Positions 7,886 through 15,011 of a stretch of DNA of 16,194 nt are shown here, piece after piece. How positions within the stretch are numbered: position 1 is the stretch's first letter; every line of letters begins with the position of its first letter. Below the pieces are notes generated by a model, which was not told the origin of the DNA, ran no database searches, and saw nothing but the letters and a program-made list of their open reading frames with translations. The stretch comes from Balneolaceae bacterium (GTDB lineage: Bacteria; Bacteroidota; Rhodothermia; Balneolales; Balneolaceae), in contig SLGL01000402.1 in assembly GCA_007123785.1 (NCBI GenBank), positions 1 to 16,194 on the forward strand, given 5' to 3'. Both the position numbers and the translations under genes were made by a program.

Positions 7886-8587
7886 TCACGCAATTTGCAA
7901 CTCATTCAGGACCGATTTGAAGAATGTCACACCATCGGTCAAACCCAGAACAGATTCCATCGCCCGCTCGGGATGGGGCATCATTCCAAGTACATTCCCC
8001 TGCTTATTTGTGATGCCAGCTATGTTCCAAACCGATCCGTTGATGTTGGCATTTGGTGTGATGTTCCCTTCTGAGTCACAATACCGAAACGCAATTTGGT
8101 CATTCTGCTTCAGTTGATCCAGGCCTTCATCATCAATAAAATAGTTTCCTTCGCCGTGGGAAACTGGAATTTCCAGCACATCACCCTTCTTAAAACCTGC
8201 TGTAAAGGCCGATCCGGTGCTTTCTACGCAAAGGTGTACATTTTTGCAAATGAATCGCAATTTTTCGTTGTGAAGCATAGCACCGGGGAGAAGGCCAGCT
8301 TCAAGCAAAATCTGAAACCCGTTGCAAATACCCAGAACAGGCCGATTCTGTTTCACATAATCCTGAACAGCATTCATAATGGGTGAAAAACGGGCAATGG
8401 CACCAGACCGAAGGTAGTCTCCATAAGAGAATCCGCCCGGTACAATCAACAGGTCGATATTTTTGAGATCAGTATCTTTATGCCACAGAAACTCAGTTTC
8501 AACATTCATGATGTGCTTCATGGCGTGGTATGCATCGTGATCGCAGTTTGATCCGGGAAAAACGATGACTCCAATTTTTTTTGACAC
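7886..8587 (-). CDS. purQ: Phosphoribosylformylglycinamidine synthase, glutaminase subunit PurQ
   Basis: A 233-residue class-I glutamine amidotransferase. With PurL and PurS it converts FGAR to FGAM, the fourth step of de novo purine synthesis, by supplying ammonia from glutamine. It has the family opening IGVIVFPGSNCDHD, the PGGFSYGDYLR loop, nucleophile Cys88 in GICNGFQ, and the His205/Glu207 pair in PHPERAM. The start codon is GTG at 8587-8585; no ATG fits, because the conserved first strand begins at residue 4. The upstream gene (clpS) ends 4 bp before, and purS lies beyond that. PurL, the synthetase subunit, is not in the window. A separate purQ plus purS implies the small three-subunit PurL system rather than the single long PurL of proteobacteria. 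Confidence 0.96.
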   Translation of the reverse strand: MSKKIGVIVFPGSNCDHDAYHAMKHIMNVETEFLWHKDTDLKNIDLLIVPGGFSYGDYLRSGAIARFSPIMNAVQDYVKQNRPVLGICNGFQILLEAGLLPGAMLHNEKLRFICKNVHLCVESTGSAFTAGFKKGDVLEIPVSHGEGNYFIDDEGLDQLKQNDQIAFRYCDSEGNITPNANINGSVWNIAGITNKQGNVLGMMPHPERAMESVLGLTDGVTFFKSVLNELQIA

Positions 8588-8591
8588 GGTA

Positions 8592-8927
8592 TTATCCTTT
8601 TATTTCAGTAATAAGTTGAATTTCCTGTAGTACAGAATTTCGCTTGAGACACTCTTCGAAACTTCCTTCGAAAACCACAGCCTTACCTTCGTTATGTACT
8701 CTAAAGGTTAACTCTTCAGCGTGAGATTTACTGCAGCCCAGCGCTTTGATAAGCTGATTGATCACTTCATCGAAAGTATGGATGTCATCATCATATAAGA
8801 TCAGTTTCCACGGAGTTTCGAGTGCTTCATCTTCCTGAGTCTGCTCCATCACATCGACTTCAACCAGCGGCTTTTTTTTCGGTTCAATCTGGGCCATCAG
8901 AGAAAACAGGGCGGCATCTTTTCGCAT
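8592..8927 (-). CDS. clpS: ClpS-family N-degron adaptor of the Clp protease
   Basis: ClpS delivers proteins with destabilising N-terminal residues to ClpA/ClpC-ClpP. Using ATG 8927 it is 111 residues; a TTG at 8951 would add eight residues and overlap purS by 11 bp, and neither start has a clear ribosome site. After a charged, probably disordered N-terminal extension of about 38 residues comes the ClpS core: WKLILYDDDIHTFDEVI, then HAEELTFRVHNEGKAVV and a final EIQLITEI strand. The His of RVHNEG matches E. coli His66. The position of E. coli Asn34, which grips the substrate alpha-amino group, is Asp here (YDDD instead of HNDD). The IHTF loop is of the type common in Bacteroidota and cyanobacteria. 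The gene sits between purS and purQ, an unusual place for it. Confidence 0.9.
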   Translation of the reverse strand: MRKDAALFSLMAQIEPKKKPLVEVDVMEQTQEDEALETPWKLILYDDDIHTFDEVINQLIKALGCSKSHAEELTFRVHNEGKAVVFEGSFEECLKRNSVLQEIQLITEIKG

Positions 8928-8940
8928 TTCGGTTTGATCG

Positions 8941-9186
8941 TCATTCTTCAATTTGAATGTGATAATCTTCCATCACCTCGTTTGCAAGCAGTTTTGTACA
9001 GGCAGTTTCAGCCAGCTGGTGAGCTTCATCTTTCGATTTGGCATTAATATTCAGCTCAATAAACTTTCCGATTCTCACATCTTTTACATCATTCAGCCCA
9101 AGATTCTGAAGTGCATGATGAGCGGCTTTGCCTTTTGGATCGAGAATGGATTTTCTGAGCGTAATGTTTACTTTTGCTTTGTACAT
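8941..9186 (-). CDS. purS: Phosphoribosylformylglycinamidine synthase subunit PurS
   Basis: An 81-residue small subunit that bridges PurQ and PurL so ammonia can pass between them in FGAM synthesis. The family pattern is clear: KVNITLRKSILDPKGKA at the start, then HHALQNLG, VKDVRIGKFIELNI in the middle, and a final ANEVMEDYHIQIEE. Length is normal. It is the first gene of the minus-strand run purS-clpS-purQ-M42-lptB-rhodanese, so the operon promoter should lie in 9187-9491, and purine-responsive control of the whole run is likely but not visible as a known motif. Confidence 0.95.
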   Translation of the reverse strand: MYKAKVNITLRKSILDPKGKAAHHALQNLGLNDVKDVRIGKFIELNINAKSKDEAHQLAETACTKLLANEVMEDYHIQIEE

Positions 9187-9491
9187 ACGGTTTTATTCGG
9201 ATTGATTCTAAACTCATAAGTTAACGGTTATGCAGCTTAGCTGCTACCGCTGATCCGAAAAAGAGGAGGGCGACAAAAGTTTAATAGAAATGAATAATCA
9301 AGGTCCCGACTAGCAGTTAAATGTAAGCCTGTAGCCGTAGAAGGAGTTTTAAATTTCCTTGTGAAAGGCTGATGGTTGTCGGCATTCAGCTATCAGCATA
9401 ACAATGTCATGATTCCCTGCTGATAACTGAAAGCCTGCTGCTAATGAGGTCTGATTATATTCAAGCGCATATATAAAAAATTTTCCCAAAA
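9187..9491. other. 305-bp gene-free region between purS and the small barrel gene
   Basis: No credible gene is present; the plus-strand frame running through 8953-9219 is mostly a shadow of purS. The region should hold the leader and promoter of the purS operon and the 3' end of the barrel transcript. Visible structure: a small hairpin near 9225-9249 (CGGT...GCAGC-TTA-GCTGC...ACCG) in the purS leader, and a long inverted repeat at 9381-9435. No purine riboswitch core, PurR box or tRNA was recognised, and no clean TAnnTTTG promoter on the minus strand. Confidence 0.6.
9381..9435. repeat. 18-bp imperfect inverted repeat with 19-nt centre
   Basis: The left arm GGCATTCAGCTATCAGCA (9381-9398) and the right arm TGCTGATAACTGAAAGCC (9418-9435) pair at 16 of 18 positions. 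Neither flank is T-rich, so it is not a standard terminator. Its CTGATA/TATCAG-type arms look like a dispersed intergenic palindrome (REP-like), but only one copy lies in this window. Confidence 0.7.
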
Positions 9492-9971
9492 TCAGAAAGG
9501 AACCCGCAGCCCGATGGTAAAGACCGCCTGGTCAAATTCACTAATCACATATTTCAGATCGCCGAACGCCCTAAGCCGGCCAAAATCGTATTCTGCGCCG
9601 ATACCTGCATTCAGCCCAAAGGCTGAATCCGAAACGGAAGCGTTCTGATGTGCGGTTTTGGATCGGGCATAATTCAGCCCCGTGAAGGCGTACGACCTGA
9701 ACATAAATTCTTCATAAAACGTATACGCTCCATTCAAATTCACCTCGTAAAAATCATGGTTATCTTTCGGGAAATAGTAGGTGAACCCACCTCCGAAATG
9801 GATTGAAGGCATTCCGGAAAGCCGGTAGTGAAGATCACCCTGAATCCCCACCTGTTCAATACCACTCCCAAAAGCCATTCCCGCACCTGCGGTTACCTGA
9901 GCTTTCGATGTCTGCGAAGTAAATGAAAAAATTACAGCGAATAAAACAAGAACTTGTATAGTTGCTTTCAT
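9492..9971 (-). CDS. Small outer-membrane beta-barrel protein (OmpX/OmpA-barrel-like)
   Basis: A 159-residue protein with a Sec signal peptide (hydrophobic core at about residues 6-18, cleavage after SKA near residue 24). The mature chain of about 135 residues alternates short strands with polar loops: VTAGAGMAFGSG, VGIQGDLHYRL, IHFGGGFTYYF, YEVNLNGAYTF, GLNAGIGAEYDFG, and ends FTIGLRVPF. The terminal phenylalanine is the classical signal for outer-membrane insertion by BamA. The size suits an eight-stranded barrel. It is monocistronic by spacing (92 bp after the miaA stop, gene-free region downstream). No enzymatic residues are seen; function could be structural or adhesive and cannot be assigned. 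Confidence 0.75.
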   Translation of the reverse strand: MKATIQVLVLFAVIFSFTSQTSKAQVTAGAGMAFGSGIEQVGIQGDLHYRLSGMPSIHFGGGFTYYFPKDNHDFYEVNLNGAYTFYEEFMFRSYAFTGLNYARSKTAHQNASVSDSAFGLNAGIGAEYDFGRLRAFGDLKYVISEFDQAVFTIGLRVPF

Positions 9972-10063
9972 AATGGAAAATCAGTTTGTTTAAAACGTTT
10001 CTTTCTTTAATAATGAAACGGCGAGTAAGTTCCCCGGATGCATTGTGCGTGATTGGCTTTGGG

Positions 10064-10987
10064 TCAGTCTGGCTGATTTTGATAGGAAAGTATCGTTTTT
10101 ATTACCTCTTGTGTAGAAAGTCTGTCCATGTCGAGCCAGGTTAAGAACGGCCAGCGGCGCAGCCAGGTAATCTGTCTCTTGGCATAACGGCGAGTGGCTG
10201 TTTTGATATCTTTTTTCATCTGATCATAAGAAATTTCTTCTTTCAGATACGATATAGCCTGGCGGTAACCCACAGTGTTCAGGGCCTGCAAATCCGGGCT
10301 GAAGCCCTGTTGAAGAAGGTTCTTTACTTCGTTCAGGAAGCCTTTCTCCAGCATCTGCTCTGTACGCACGGAGATGCGCTGGTGCAGTTCTTTTCGGGAG
10401 TGATGAAGAGCAAGCACGAGAAGGTCTTGTGGCGGTTCAAGCGGTACATCTGAGTGAAAACTGCTGAACGGTTTGCCGGTTTGGTACCAAACATCCAGCG
10501 CACGTATTATACGCTGACGGTTTAAACCATCCATTTTTTTGGCGTATTCCGGATCTGTTTTTTGCAATTGACTAAAAAGAGATTCCAGTCCCTGATCATC
10601 CGCTCTATCATTAAGTTTTCGAATATTTTCGGGATTGGCCGATGGAATATCATCCAGCGGGCGAATGAGCGACTGAAGGTGCAGTGTGCTTCCTCCGCAG
10701 TAAATCACTCTCTTCCCGCGGGATTTGATATCATTGGAGTATGCTTCCGCCCGTTTCAGAAAGTCGGCAACACTGTCTTCCTGGTCGGGGTTGAGCACAG
10801 AAATGTTGTGATGGGGTACTTGACTCAGCTCAGTTTTTGTTGGCTTGGCCGTTCCAATGTCCAGGTACCGGTAACACTGACGGGAATCCACAGAGATGAT
10901 CTCGGCGTTGATCTGCATTGCCAGGTCAATAGAGAGGGCGGTTTTACCGGAAGCAGTTGGCCCGGCAATCATGATTCGATATTTCAT
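10064..10987 (-). CDS. miaA: tRNA dimethylallyltransferase MiaA
   Basis: A 307-residue enzyme that adds a dimethylallyl group from DMAPP to N6 of A37 in tRNAs reading UNN codons, improving codon-anticodon fit. Motifs: P-loop GPTASGKT (residues 9-16), DSRQCYRYLDIGTAKP (34-49), GGSTLHLQSL (98-107), RQRIIRALDVWYQTGKP (157-173), NTVGYRQ (237-243) and TRRYAKRQITWLRR (266-279). The order and length match the family. The GGT of the substrate channel reads GGS, a mild change. The minus-strand gene starts 129 bp downstream of hutH and is followed by the small barrel gene after 92 bp. Cytoplasmic. Confidence 0.95.
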   Translation of the reverse strand: MKYRIMIAGPTASGKTALSIDLAMQINAEIISVDSRQCYRYLDIGTAKPTKTELSQVPHHNISVLNPDQEDSVADFLKRAEAYSNDIKSRGKRVIYCGGSTLHLQSLIRPLDDIPSANPENIRKLNDRADDQGLESLFSQLQKTDPEYAKKMDGLNRQRIIRALDVWYQTGKPFSSFHSDVPLEPPQDLLVLALHHSRKELHQRISVRTEQMLEKGFLNEVKNLLQQGFSPDLQALNTVGYRQAISYLKEEISYDQMKKDIKTATRRYAKRQITWLRRWPFLTWLDMDRLSTQEVIKTILSYQNQPD

Positions 10988-11090
10988 AGATTTTTGGAGT
11001 CAGCTGTGTTGAGGATTGTCTTGAAAACGATCATAAGCAGATCTGATGCAAGTGCCAAATTCAATTTTTTAAGGATCAGAAACGCGAGTT

Positions 11091-11111
11091 AACATCCCAA
11101 AGGATGTTTTT
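11091..11111 (+). terminator. Possible small terminator hairpin at the hutH 3' end
   Basis: AACATCC (11091-11097) and GGATGTT (11102-11108) form a 7-bp stem with a CAAA loop, followed by Ts on the plus strand. The neighbouring genes are on the minus strand, where the hairpin is followed by AACTCG rather than Us, so it may act poorly there. It lies 6-26 bp beyond the hutH stop. Confidence 0.35.
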
Positions 11112-11116
11112 GCATT

Positions 11117-12631
11117 TTAATATAAGGCCGTATCTTTTGTTTCAAGCTGGAGAATGAAATCACGGTGTCGTATCAGATCAATCGCTTTATTGATATCATC
11201 TTTAAAATAGTGATCTTCGGTGGCGTGGGGTATCGAATCGCGGATAATTTTATGGGCCGCCTCCACACCATTCCCCGGCTTCAGTGGTTTTCTGAAGTCG
11301 AGTGCCTGCGCAGCTGTGAAGAGTTCGATGGCAAGTACTATCTCCACGTTTTCGTACACCTTCAGCAAATTAAGCGCGCTGATACTGCCCATACTCACGT
11401 GATCTTCCTGACCGAGGCTTGTTGGGATGGAATCGACAGAAGAAGGATGACAGAGGACTTTATTTTCTGAAACGAGTGCGGCTGCGGTGTACTGCGGAAT
11501 CATAAACCCGGAGTTGATTCCTGTCTCCTGCATCAACAGTTTGGGAAGTCCGTCGTGCCCCTCCAGAAGCAGGTATATTCTTCGTTCCGAGATACCTGCG
11601 AGTTCAGCAATAGCGATTTTCGCATAGTCCATTACAAGCGCCAGCGGCTGGCCGTGAAAATTGCCTCCGCTCAGAATTTCGCCGCCGGGGAAAACCAGCG
11701 GATTATCAGTCACGGAGTTGATTTCGGTCTCTACCACAGAGATGGCATGCCGAATTGCATCGCGGCTGGCTCCGTGAACCTGCGGAACGCATCGCAGGCA
11801 ATAGGGGTCCTGTACTTTACCGCAATGGCGGTGAGACTCCAGGATCTTACTCTTTTCGAGCAGAAAGCGGACATTGGCCGCAACCTCATCCTGACCTTTA
11901 TGCGGTCGAATCGCGTGAATACGTTTATCAAACGGGATTATACTTCCCTGTAGTGCCTCAAGGCTCATTGCGGCAGCCACATCTGCTATTTTTAGAAGAT
12001 GCAGCGTTTTTTCAAACACAAACGCACCGTAAGCGCTCATCAGCTGGGTACCGTTGATCAGCGACAGGCCATCTTTCGGTTTTAGCTCTATCGGTTCGAT
12101 GTTATGCTTTTCAAGCACTTCCGGTGCATCAGTTACGTCAGTTCCCTCATCATTCCAAAAAATTCCAAGTCCAAGGAGTGGCAGCGACATGTGAGCCAGC
12201 GGGGCCAGATCACCCGAAGCTCCAACGCTTCCTTTTTGAGGAATGGCTGGAATCAGATCATGTTTCAAAAAAAAGATGAGCCGTTCCAGAGTCTCCATCG
12301 AAATTCCTGAATACCCGATGGACAGGGAATGAATTTTGAGCTGAAGCATCAGCCTGCAAATCTCTTTCGGAATTAAATCGCCTACACCTGCCGCGTGCGA
12401 GAGTATCAGATTTCGCTGAAGCTGAGTGAGCTGTTCATCTGAAACCCGCTGTGTAGCCATGACTCCGAAACCGGTATTGATTCCGTAGTAAGCGTTACCA
12501 TCCTTCAATGCTTCATCCACGATTGCGCGGGATGAAGTTACGGCTGAGGGATCTTGTTCAAGTTGTTGAAGGCATTTCGCCAGATCTTCATAAAGAGTTG
12601 GAATGGTTAGATCTGTCTGAAGGAATTCCAT
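11117..12631 (-). CDS. hutH: Histidine ammonia-lyase HutH
   Basis: A 504-residue enzyme that deaminates L-histidine to trans-urocanate, the first step of histidine use. The MIO cofactor triad Ala138-Ser139-Gly140 sits in SVGASGDLAPLAH; catalytic Tyr49 is in YYGINTGFG; His79 in LILSHAAGVG is the residue that points to histidine rather than tyrosine or phenylalanine as substrate. SGGNFHGQPLA, NSGFMIPQYTAAALVSE and LGQEDHVSMG are family blocks. Length is normal. The other hut genes (hutU, hutI, hutG/hutF) are not in the window, so it is an isolated hutH here. It is divergent from the peptidase/ligase cassette with 215 bp between, which holds an inverted repeat close to the hutH start that could be an operator. 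Confidence 0.95.
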   Translation of the reverse strand: MEFLQTDLTIPTLYEDLAKCLQQLEQDPSAVTSSRAIVDEALKDGNAYYGINTGFGVMATQRVSDEQLTQLQRNLILSHAAGVGDLIPKEICRLMLQLKIHSLSIGYSGISMETLERLIFFLKHDLIPAIPQKGSVGASGDLAPLAHMSLPLLGLGIFWNDEGTDVTDAPEVLEKHNIEPIELKPKDGLSLINGTQLMSAYGAFVFEKTLHLLKIADVAAAMSLEALQGSIIPFDKRIHAIRPHKGQDEVAANVRFLLEKSKILESHRHCGKVQDPYCLRCVPQVHGASRDAIRHAISVVETEINSVTDNPLVFPGGEILSGGNFHGQPLALVMDYAKIAIAELAGISERRIYLLLEGHDGLPKLLMQETGINSGFMIPQYTAAALVSENKVLCHPSSVDSIPTSLGQEDHVSMGSISALNLLKVYENVEIVLAIELFTAAQALDFRKPLKPGNGVEAAHKIIRDSIPHATEDHYFKDDINKAIDLIRHRDFILQLETKDTALY

Positions 12632-12682
12632 CGTTTTACCTTTTTTAGATTGCCTGGAACATTGAAACGGGCCGGGGCACAG

Positions 12683-12710
12683 TTATTCAACCAAATTTCT
12701 TGGTGAATAA
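12683..12710. promoter_or_regulatory. Bulged inverted repeat upstream of hutH, candidate operator
   Basis: TTATTC-A-ACCAA (12683-12694) pairs with TTGGT-GAATAA (12700-12710) as 11 bp with one bulged A around ATTTC. It lies 52-79 bp upstream of the hutH ATG. The dyad could be a repressor site or a leader hairpin; no regulator gene is adjacent. Confidence 0.45.
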
Positions 12711-12765
12711 TGCAGGTTAAGCAGCCCGGAGGACAAAAAAGCTGATTTTAACAGGCTATATGGTA

Positions 12766-12780
12766 TATACTTTGAGTATA
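12766..12780. promoter_or_regulatory. Small AT-rich dyad in the divergent promoter region
   Basis: TATAC (12766-12770) and GTATA (12776-12780) flank TTTGA, about 40 bp upstream of the candidate promoter of the peptidase/ligase cassette. It is short and AT-rich, so chance is a real alternative to an operator. Confidence 0.25.
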
Positions 12781-12816
12781 AAATATCTGTTTTACTTTCA
12801 GTTACGTTTATAACCG

Positions 12817-12824
12817 TATATTTG
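12817..12824 (+). promoter_or_regulatory. Candidate Bacteroidota-type -7 element (TAnnTTTG) for the amidoligase cassette
   Basis: TATATTTG fits the TAnnTTTG -7 consensus of the Bacteroidota housekeeping sigma factor. It lies 22 bp before the peptidase ATG at 12847, implying a very short leader. The upstream TTG-type -33 box is weak, and no Shine-Dalgarno sequence precedes the ATG. Confidence 0.45.
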
Positions 12825-12846
12825 ATATAGAAATTGCCTGCTGCCG

Positions 12847-13539
12847 ATGCTGAACATCCCTATAAAAAAACAACCTGATGAAACAACCTGTGGCCCGACC
12901 TGTTTGCAAACCATTTATGAATATTACAACGATCCGGTATCACTGAGTACAGTAATTGAACAAGTGCCTCAATTTGAGGATGGCGGTACTTTGGGGGTTT
13001 TTTTAGCGGTTCATGCTCTTAAACGGGGATACCAAGCCACTATCTGTTCTTATAACCTGCACGTATTTGATCCAACCTGGAAAGGCAAGCCCCGGCAAAT
13101 TATTATAGAAAAGCTGCAAAAACAGGCCGAATTTAAAAAGGATGAAAAACTGAAAACCACCATTGATTCATATATCCGGTTTTTGAAACTGGGTGGCCAT
13201 CTTCGGTTCGAAGATCTGCGCCCGGCTATTATACGAAGGTACTTGAAAAAAGAACAACCGGTAATTGCCGGGTTAAGTGCAACCTGTCTCTACCAGAGCG
13301 CAAGGGAGTTCGGCCCGGAGCTTATTTATGATGATATTCGCGGAGAGCCCACAGGCCATTTTGTGGTACTGCACGGTTACGATGTGCAAAACAGGGAAGT
13401 CTATATAGCCGATCCGCTGGGAAAAAGTCCGGTTACTGACGGGCTGTTCTACAAGCTTAAAATAGATCGTGTAATTAATGCTATCTTGCTTGGTATCGTA
13501 ACCTATGATGCGAACCTAATCATCATCACCCCAAAATAG
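12847..13539 (+). CDS. C39-like (papain-fold) cysteine peptidase, stand-alone
   Basis: A 230-residue protein with a complete papain-like active site in C39 order: oxyanion Gln9 and nucleophile Cys15 in KQPDETTCGPTC, His171 in GHFVVLHGYD, and Asp189 in IADPLG. There is no signal peptide or membrane segment, so it is probably cytoplasmic, unlike the C39 domains of bacteriocin exporters. It resembles the peptidase half of the GNAT-C39 fusion proteins that in many proteobacteria precede an RLAN/RimK-like ligase gene; here no acetyltransferase domain is attached. The ligase gene starts 8 bp after its stop, so it is the first gene of the cassette. It could cleave the ligases' product, process a tagged protein, or act as a transpeptidase in the manner of phytochelatin synthase. 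The substrate is unknown. Confidence 0.82.
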   Translation: MLNIPIKKQPDETTCGPTCLQTIYEYYNDPVSLSTVIEQVPQFEDGGTLGVFLAVHALKRGYQATICSYNLHVFDPTWKGKPRQIIIEKLQKQAEFKKDEKLKTTIDSYIRFLKLGGHLRFEDLRPAIIRRYLKKEQPVIAGLSATCLYQSAREFGPELIYDDIRGEPTGHFVVLHGYDVQNREVYIADPLGKSPVTDGLFYKLKIDRVINAILLGIVTYDANLIIITPK

Positions 13540-13547
13540 ATCGGTCA

Positions 13548-15011
13548 ATGCATCAACTTGTGGTAGTTAACAATCCTGAAAACTGGCTGCTGGATATTCC
13601 CGGTGTGCAGGTAATTTCGGCAAAAAATTATATCACCGATCCTCAATACATTGCACTTCGTAATGCAAAAGTATTTAATCTGAGCCGGAGCTATCGTTAT
13701 CAGACCCTTGGCTATTATGTTTCGCTGCTGGCAACTGCACGGGGGCATAAACCCTTTCCGAATGTTCTGGCTATCCAGGATCTCAAATCCAAAACTATTA
13801 TCCGAATCGTTTCAGATGAACTGGACGTACTGATTCAAAAAACCCTTAAACCCATTCAGGGACATAGGTTTACGCTCAGTATTTATTTTGGGAAAAATCT
13901 TGCTAAACGATACGACAAGCTATCGAGCCGGTTGTTTGACCATTTTCAGGCACCCTTACTCCGTGCAGAGTTTCTCCGCAAAGAAAAGGAGTGGTTTTTA
14001 AAAAATATCTATCCGATTGCCACAAGTGAAATTCCGGGAGAGCACCGGTCTTTTGTTTCGGAAATGGCTCAGGAGTTTTTTAAAAAAAGATACCGGGGAG
14101 TTCCCAAAAAGGAAACGCGCTACGATCTTGCTATTTTGATAAATCCGGATGAAATGATGCCGCCATCTAACGAAAAGGCGATCCGCCGATTTATTCAGGC
14201 AGCCGAAGCTCTTCATTTTTACACTGAGCTTATTACTAAAGATGACGCCTCGCGCCTGAATGAGTTTGACGCCCTTTTTATAAGGGAAACGACGCATGTA
14301 AACCATCATACCTACCGTATGGCCCGCCGTGCAGCTGCCGAGGGGCTGATTGTGATTGACGATCCCGAATCAATCCTGAAGTGCACCAACAAAGTATATC
14401 TGGCCGAGCTTCTGAACAAACACCATATCCCTGCTCCCGATACCCTGATTATCCAATCGGTTCAAACGGATATGGTTCAGGAAAAGCTGGGATTCCCTTG
14501 TATTCTGAAACAGCCCGACAGCTCTTTCTCTCAGGGAGTTGTGAAGGCCGATAGTGCCACGGAATTTGTGCAAATGGCAGAACATCTTTTTGAAAAGTCA
14601 GAACTTCTGATTGTTCAGCGGTTTATTCCGACTGAATTTGACTGGAGAGTTGGTATCCTGAACAGACACCCGCTATTCGCGTGCAAGTATTTTATGGCAA
14701 GGCAACATTGGCAGATTTATGAACGTCCGGATGACGGAAAAATTTATGAAGGCGACAGTGAAACCATACCGGCTGATGAGATCCCATCACATGTGCTGGA
14801 TACCGCAATCAAGGCTGCTGCTTTGATTGGGGATGGCCTTTACGGCGTTGACCTGAAAGAGGTGAACAACCAGGCGTATGTGATTGAAGTGAATGACAAT
14901 CCGAGTATTGATTCGGGGCTGGAAGATGCTGTTCTGAAAGATGAATTGTACAGAAAAATAATGCTTGAACTACTGCGTCGTATTGAAGAAAAAAAGAAAG
15001 GTACTTCATGA
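13548..15011 (+). CDS. RimK-like ATP-grasp ligase with N-terminal RLAN domain
   Basis: A 487-residue amide-bond-forming ligase. Residues about 1-155 match the RLAN domain that precedes some RimK-like ATP-grasps, with the block NLSRSYRYQTLGYYVSLLA and ARGHKPFPNV. The ATP-grasp domain covers about 195-480: Lys282 in CTNKVYLAELL, nucleotide-binding Lys321 in FPCILKQPDSSFSQG, RVGILNRHPLFACKYF (367-382), and the metal-binding end GVDLKEVNNQAYVIEVNDNPSID with Glu447 and Asn449. Such enzymes activate a carboxylate as acyl-phosphate and join it to an amine; RimK itself adds glutamates to ribosomal protein S6. The stop overlaps the next gene's ATG (ATGA, 15008-15011), so it is coupled to the GCS2 ligase. 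It is longer than E. coli RimK (about 300 residues) because of RLAN. Donor and acceptor are unknown. Confidence 0.9.
   Translation: MHQLVVVNNPENWLLDIPGVQVISAKNYITDPQYIALRNAKVFNLSRSYRYQTLGYYVSLLATARGHKPFPNVLAIQDLKSKTIIRIVSDELDVLIQKTLKPIQGHRFTLSIYFGKNLAKRYDKLSSRLFDHFQAPLLRAEFLRKEKEWFLKNIYPIATSEIPGEHRSFVSEMAQEFFKKRYRGVPKKETRYDLAILINPDEMMPPSNEKAIRRFIQAAEALHFYTELITKDDASRLNEFDALFIRETTHVNHHTYRMARRAAAEGLIVIDDPESILKCTNKVYLAELLNKHHIPAPDTLIIQSVQTDMVQEKLGFPCILKQPDSSFSQGVVKADSATEFVQMAEHLFEKSELLIVQRFIPTEFDWRVGILNRHPLFACKYFMARQHWQIYERPDDGKIYEGDSETIPADEIPSHVLDTAIKAAALIGDGLYGVDLKEVNNQAYVIEVNDNPSIDSGLEDAVLKDELYRKIMLELLRRIEEKKKGTS

Noticed and set aside
7608..8117. 169-residue plus-strand ORF across M42 and purQ
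   Set aside because: It lies opposite two clearly conserved genes and shows no recognisable motif.
9187..9300. Purine riboswitch in the purS leader
   Set aside because: A small hairpin is present near 9225-9249, but I could not find the three-way-junction core or conserved loop sequences.
9381..9435. Intrinsic terminator for the small barrel gene
   Set aside because: The hairpin is strong, but neither strand has a U tract after it and it lies more than 50 bp from the stop codon.
11117..12631. Tyrosine or phenylalanine ammonia-lyase
   Set aside because: The LSHAAGVG segment with His79 and the bacterial HutH blocks and length fit histidine ammonia-lyase better.
12847..13539. C39 bacteriocin-processing exporter domain
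   Set aside because: There are no transmembrane segments, no ABC domain and no double-glycine leader peptide gene nearby; the ligase neighbours suggest a different role.
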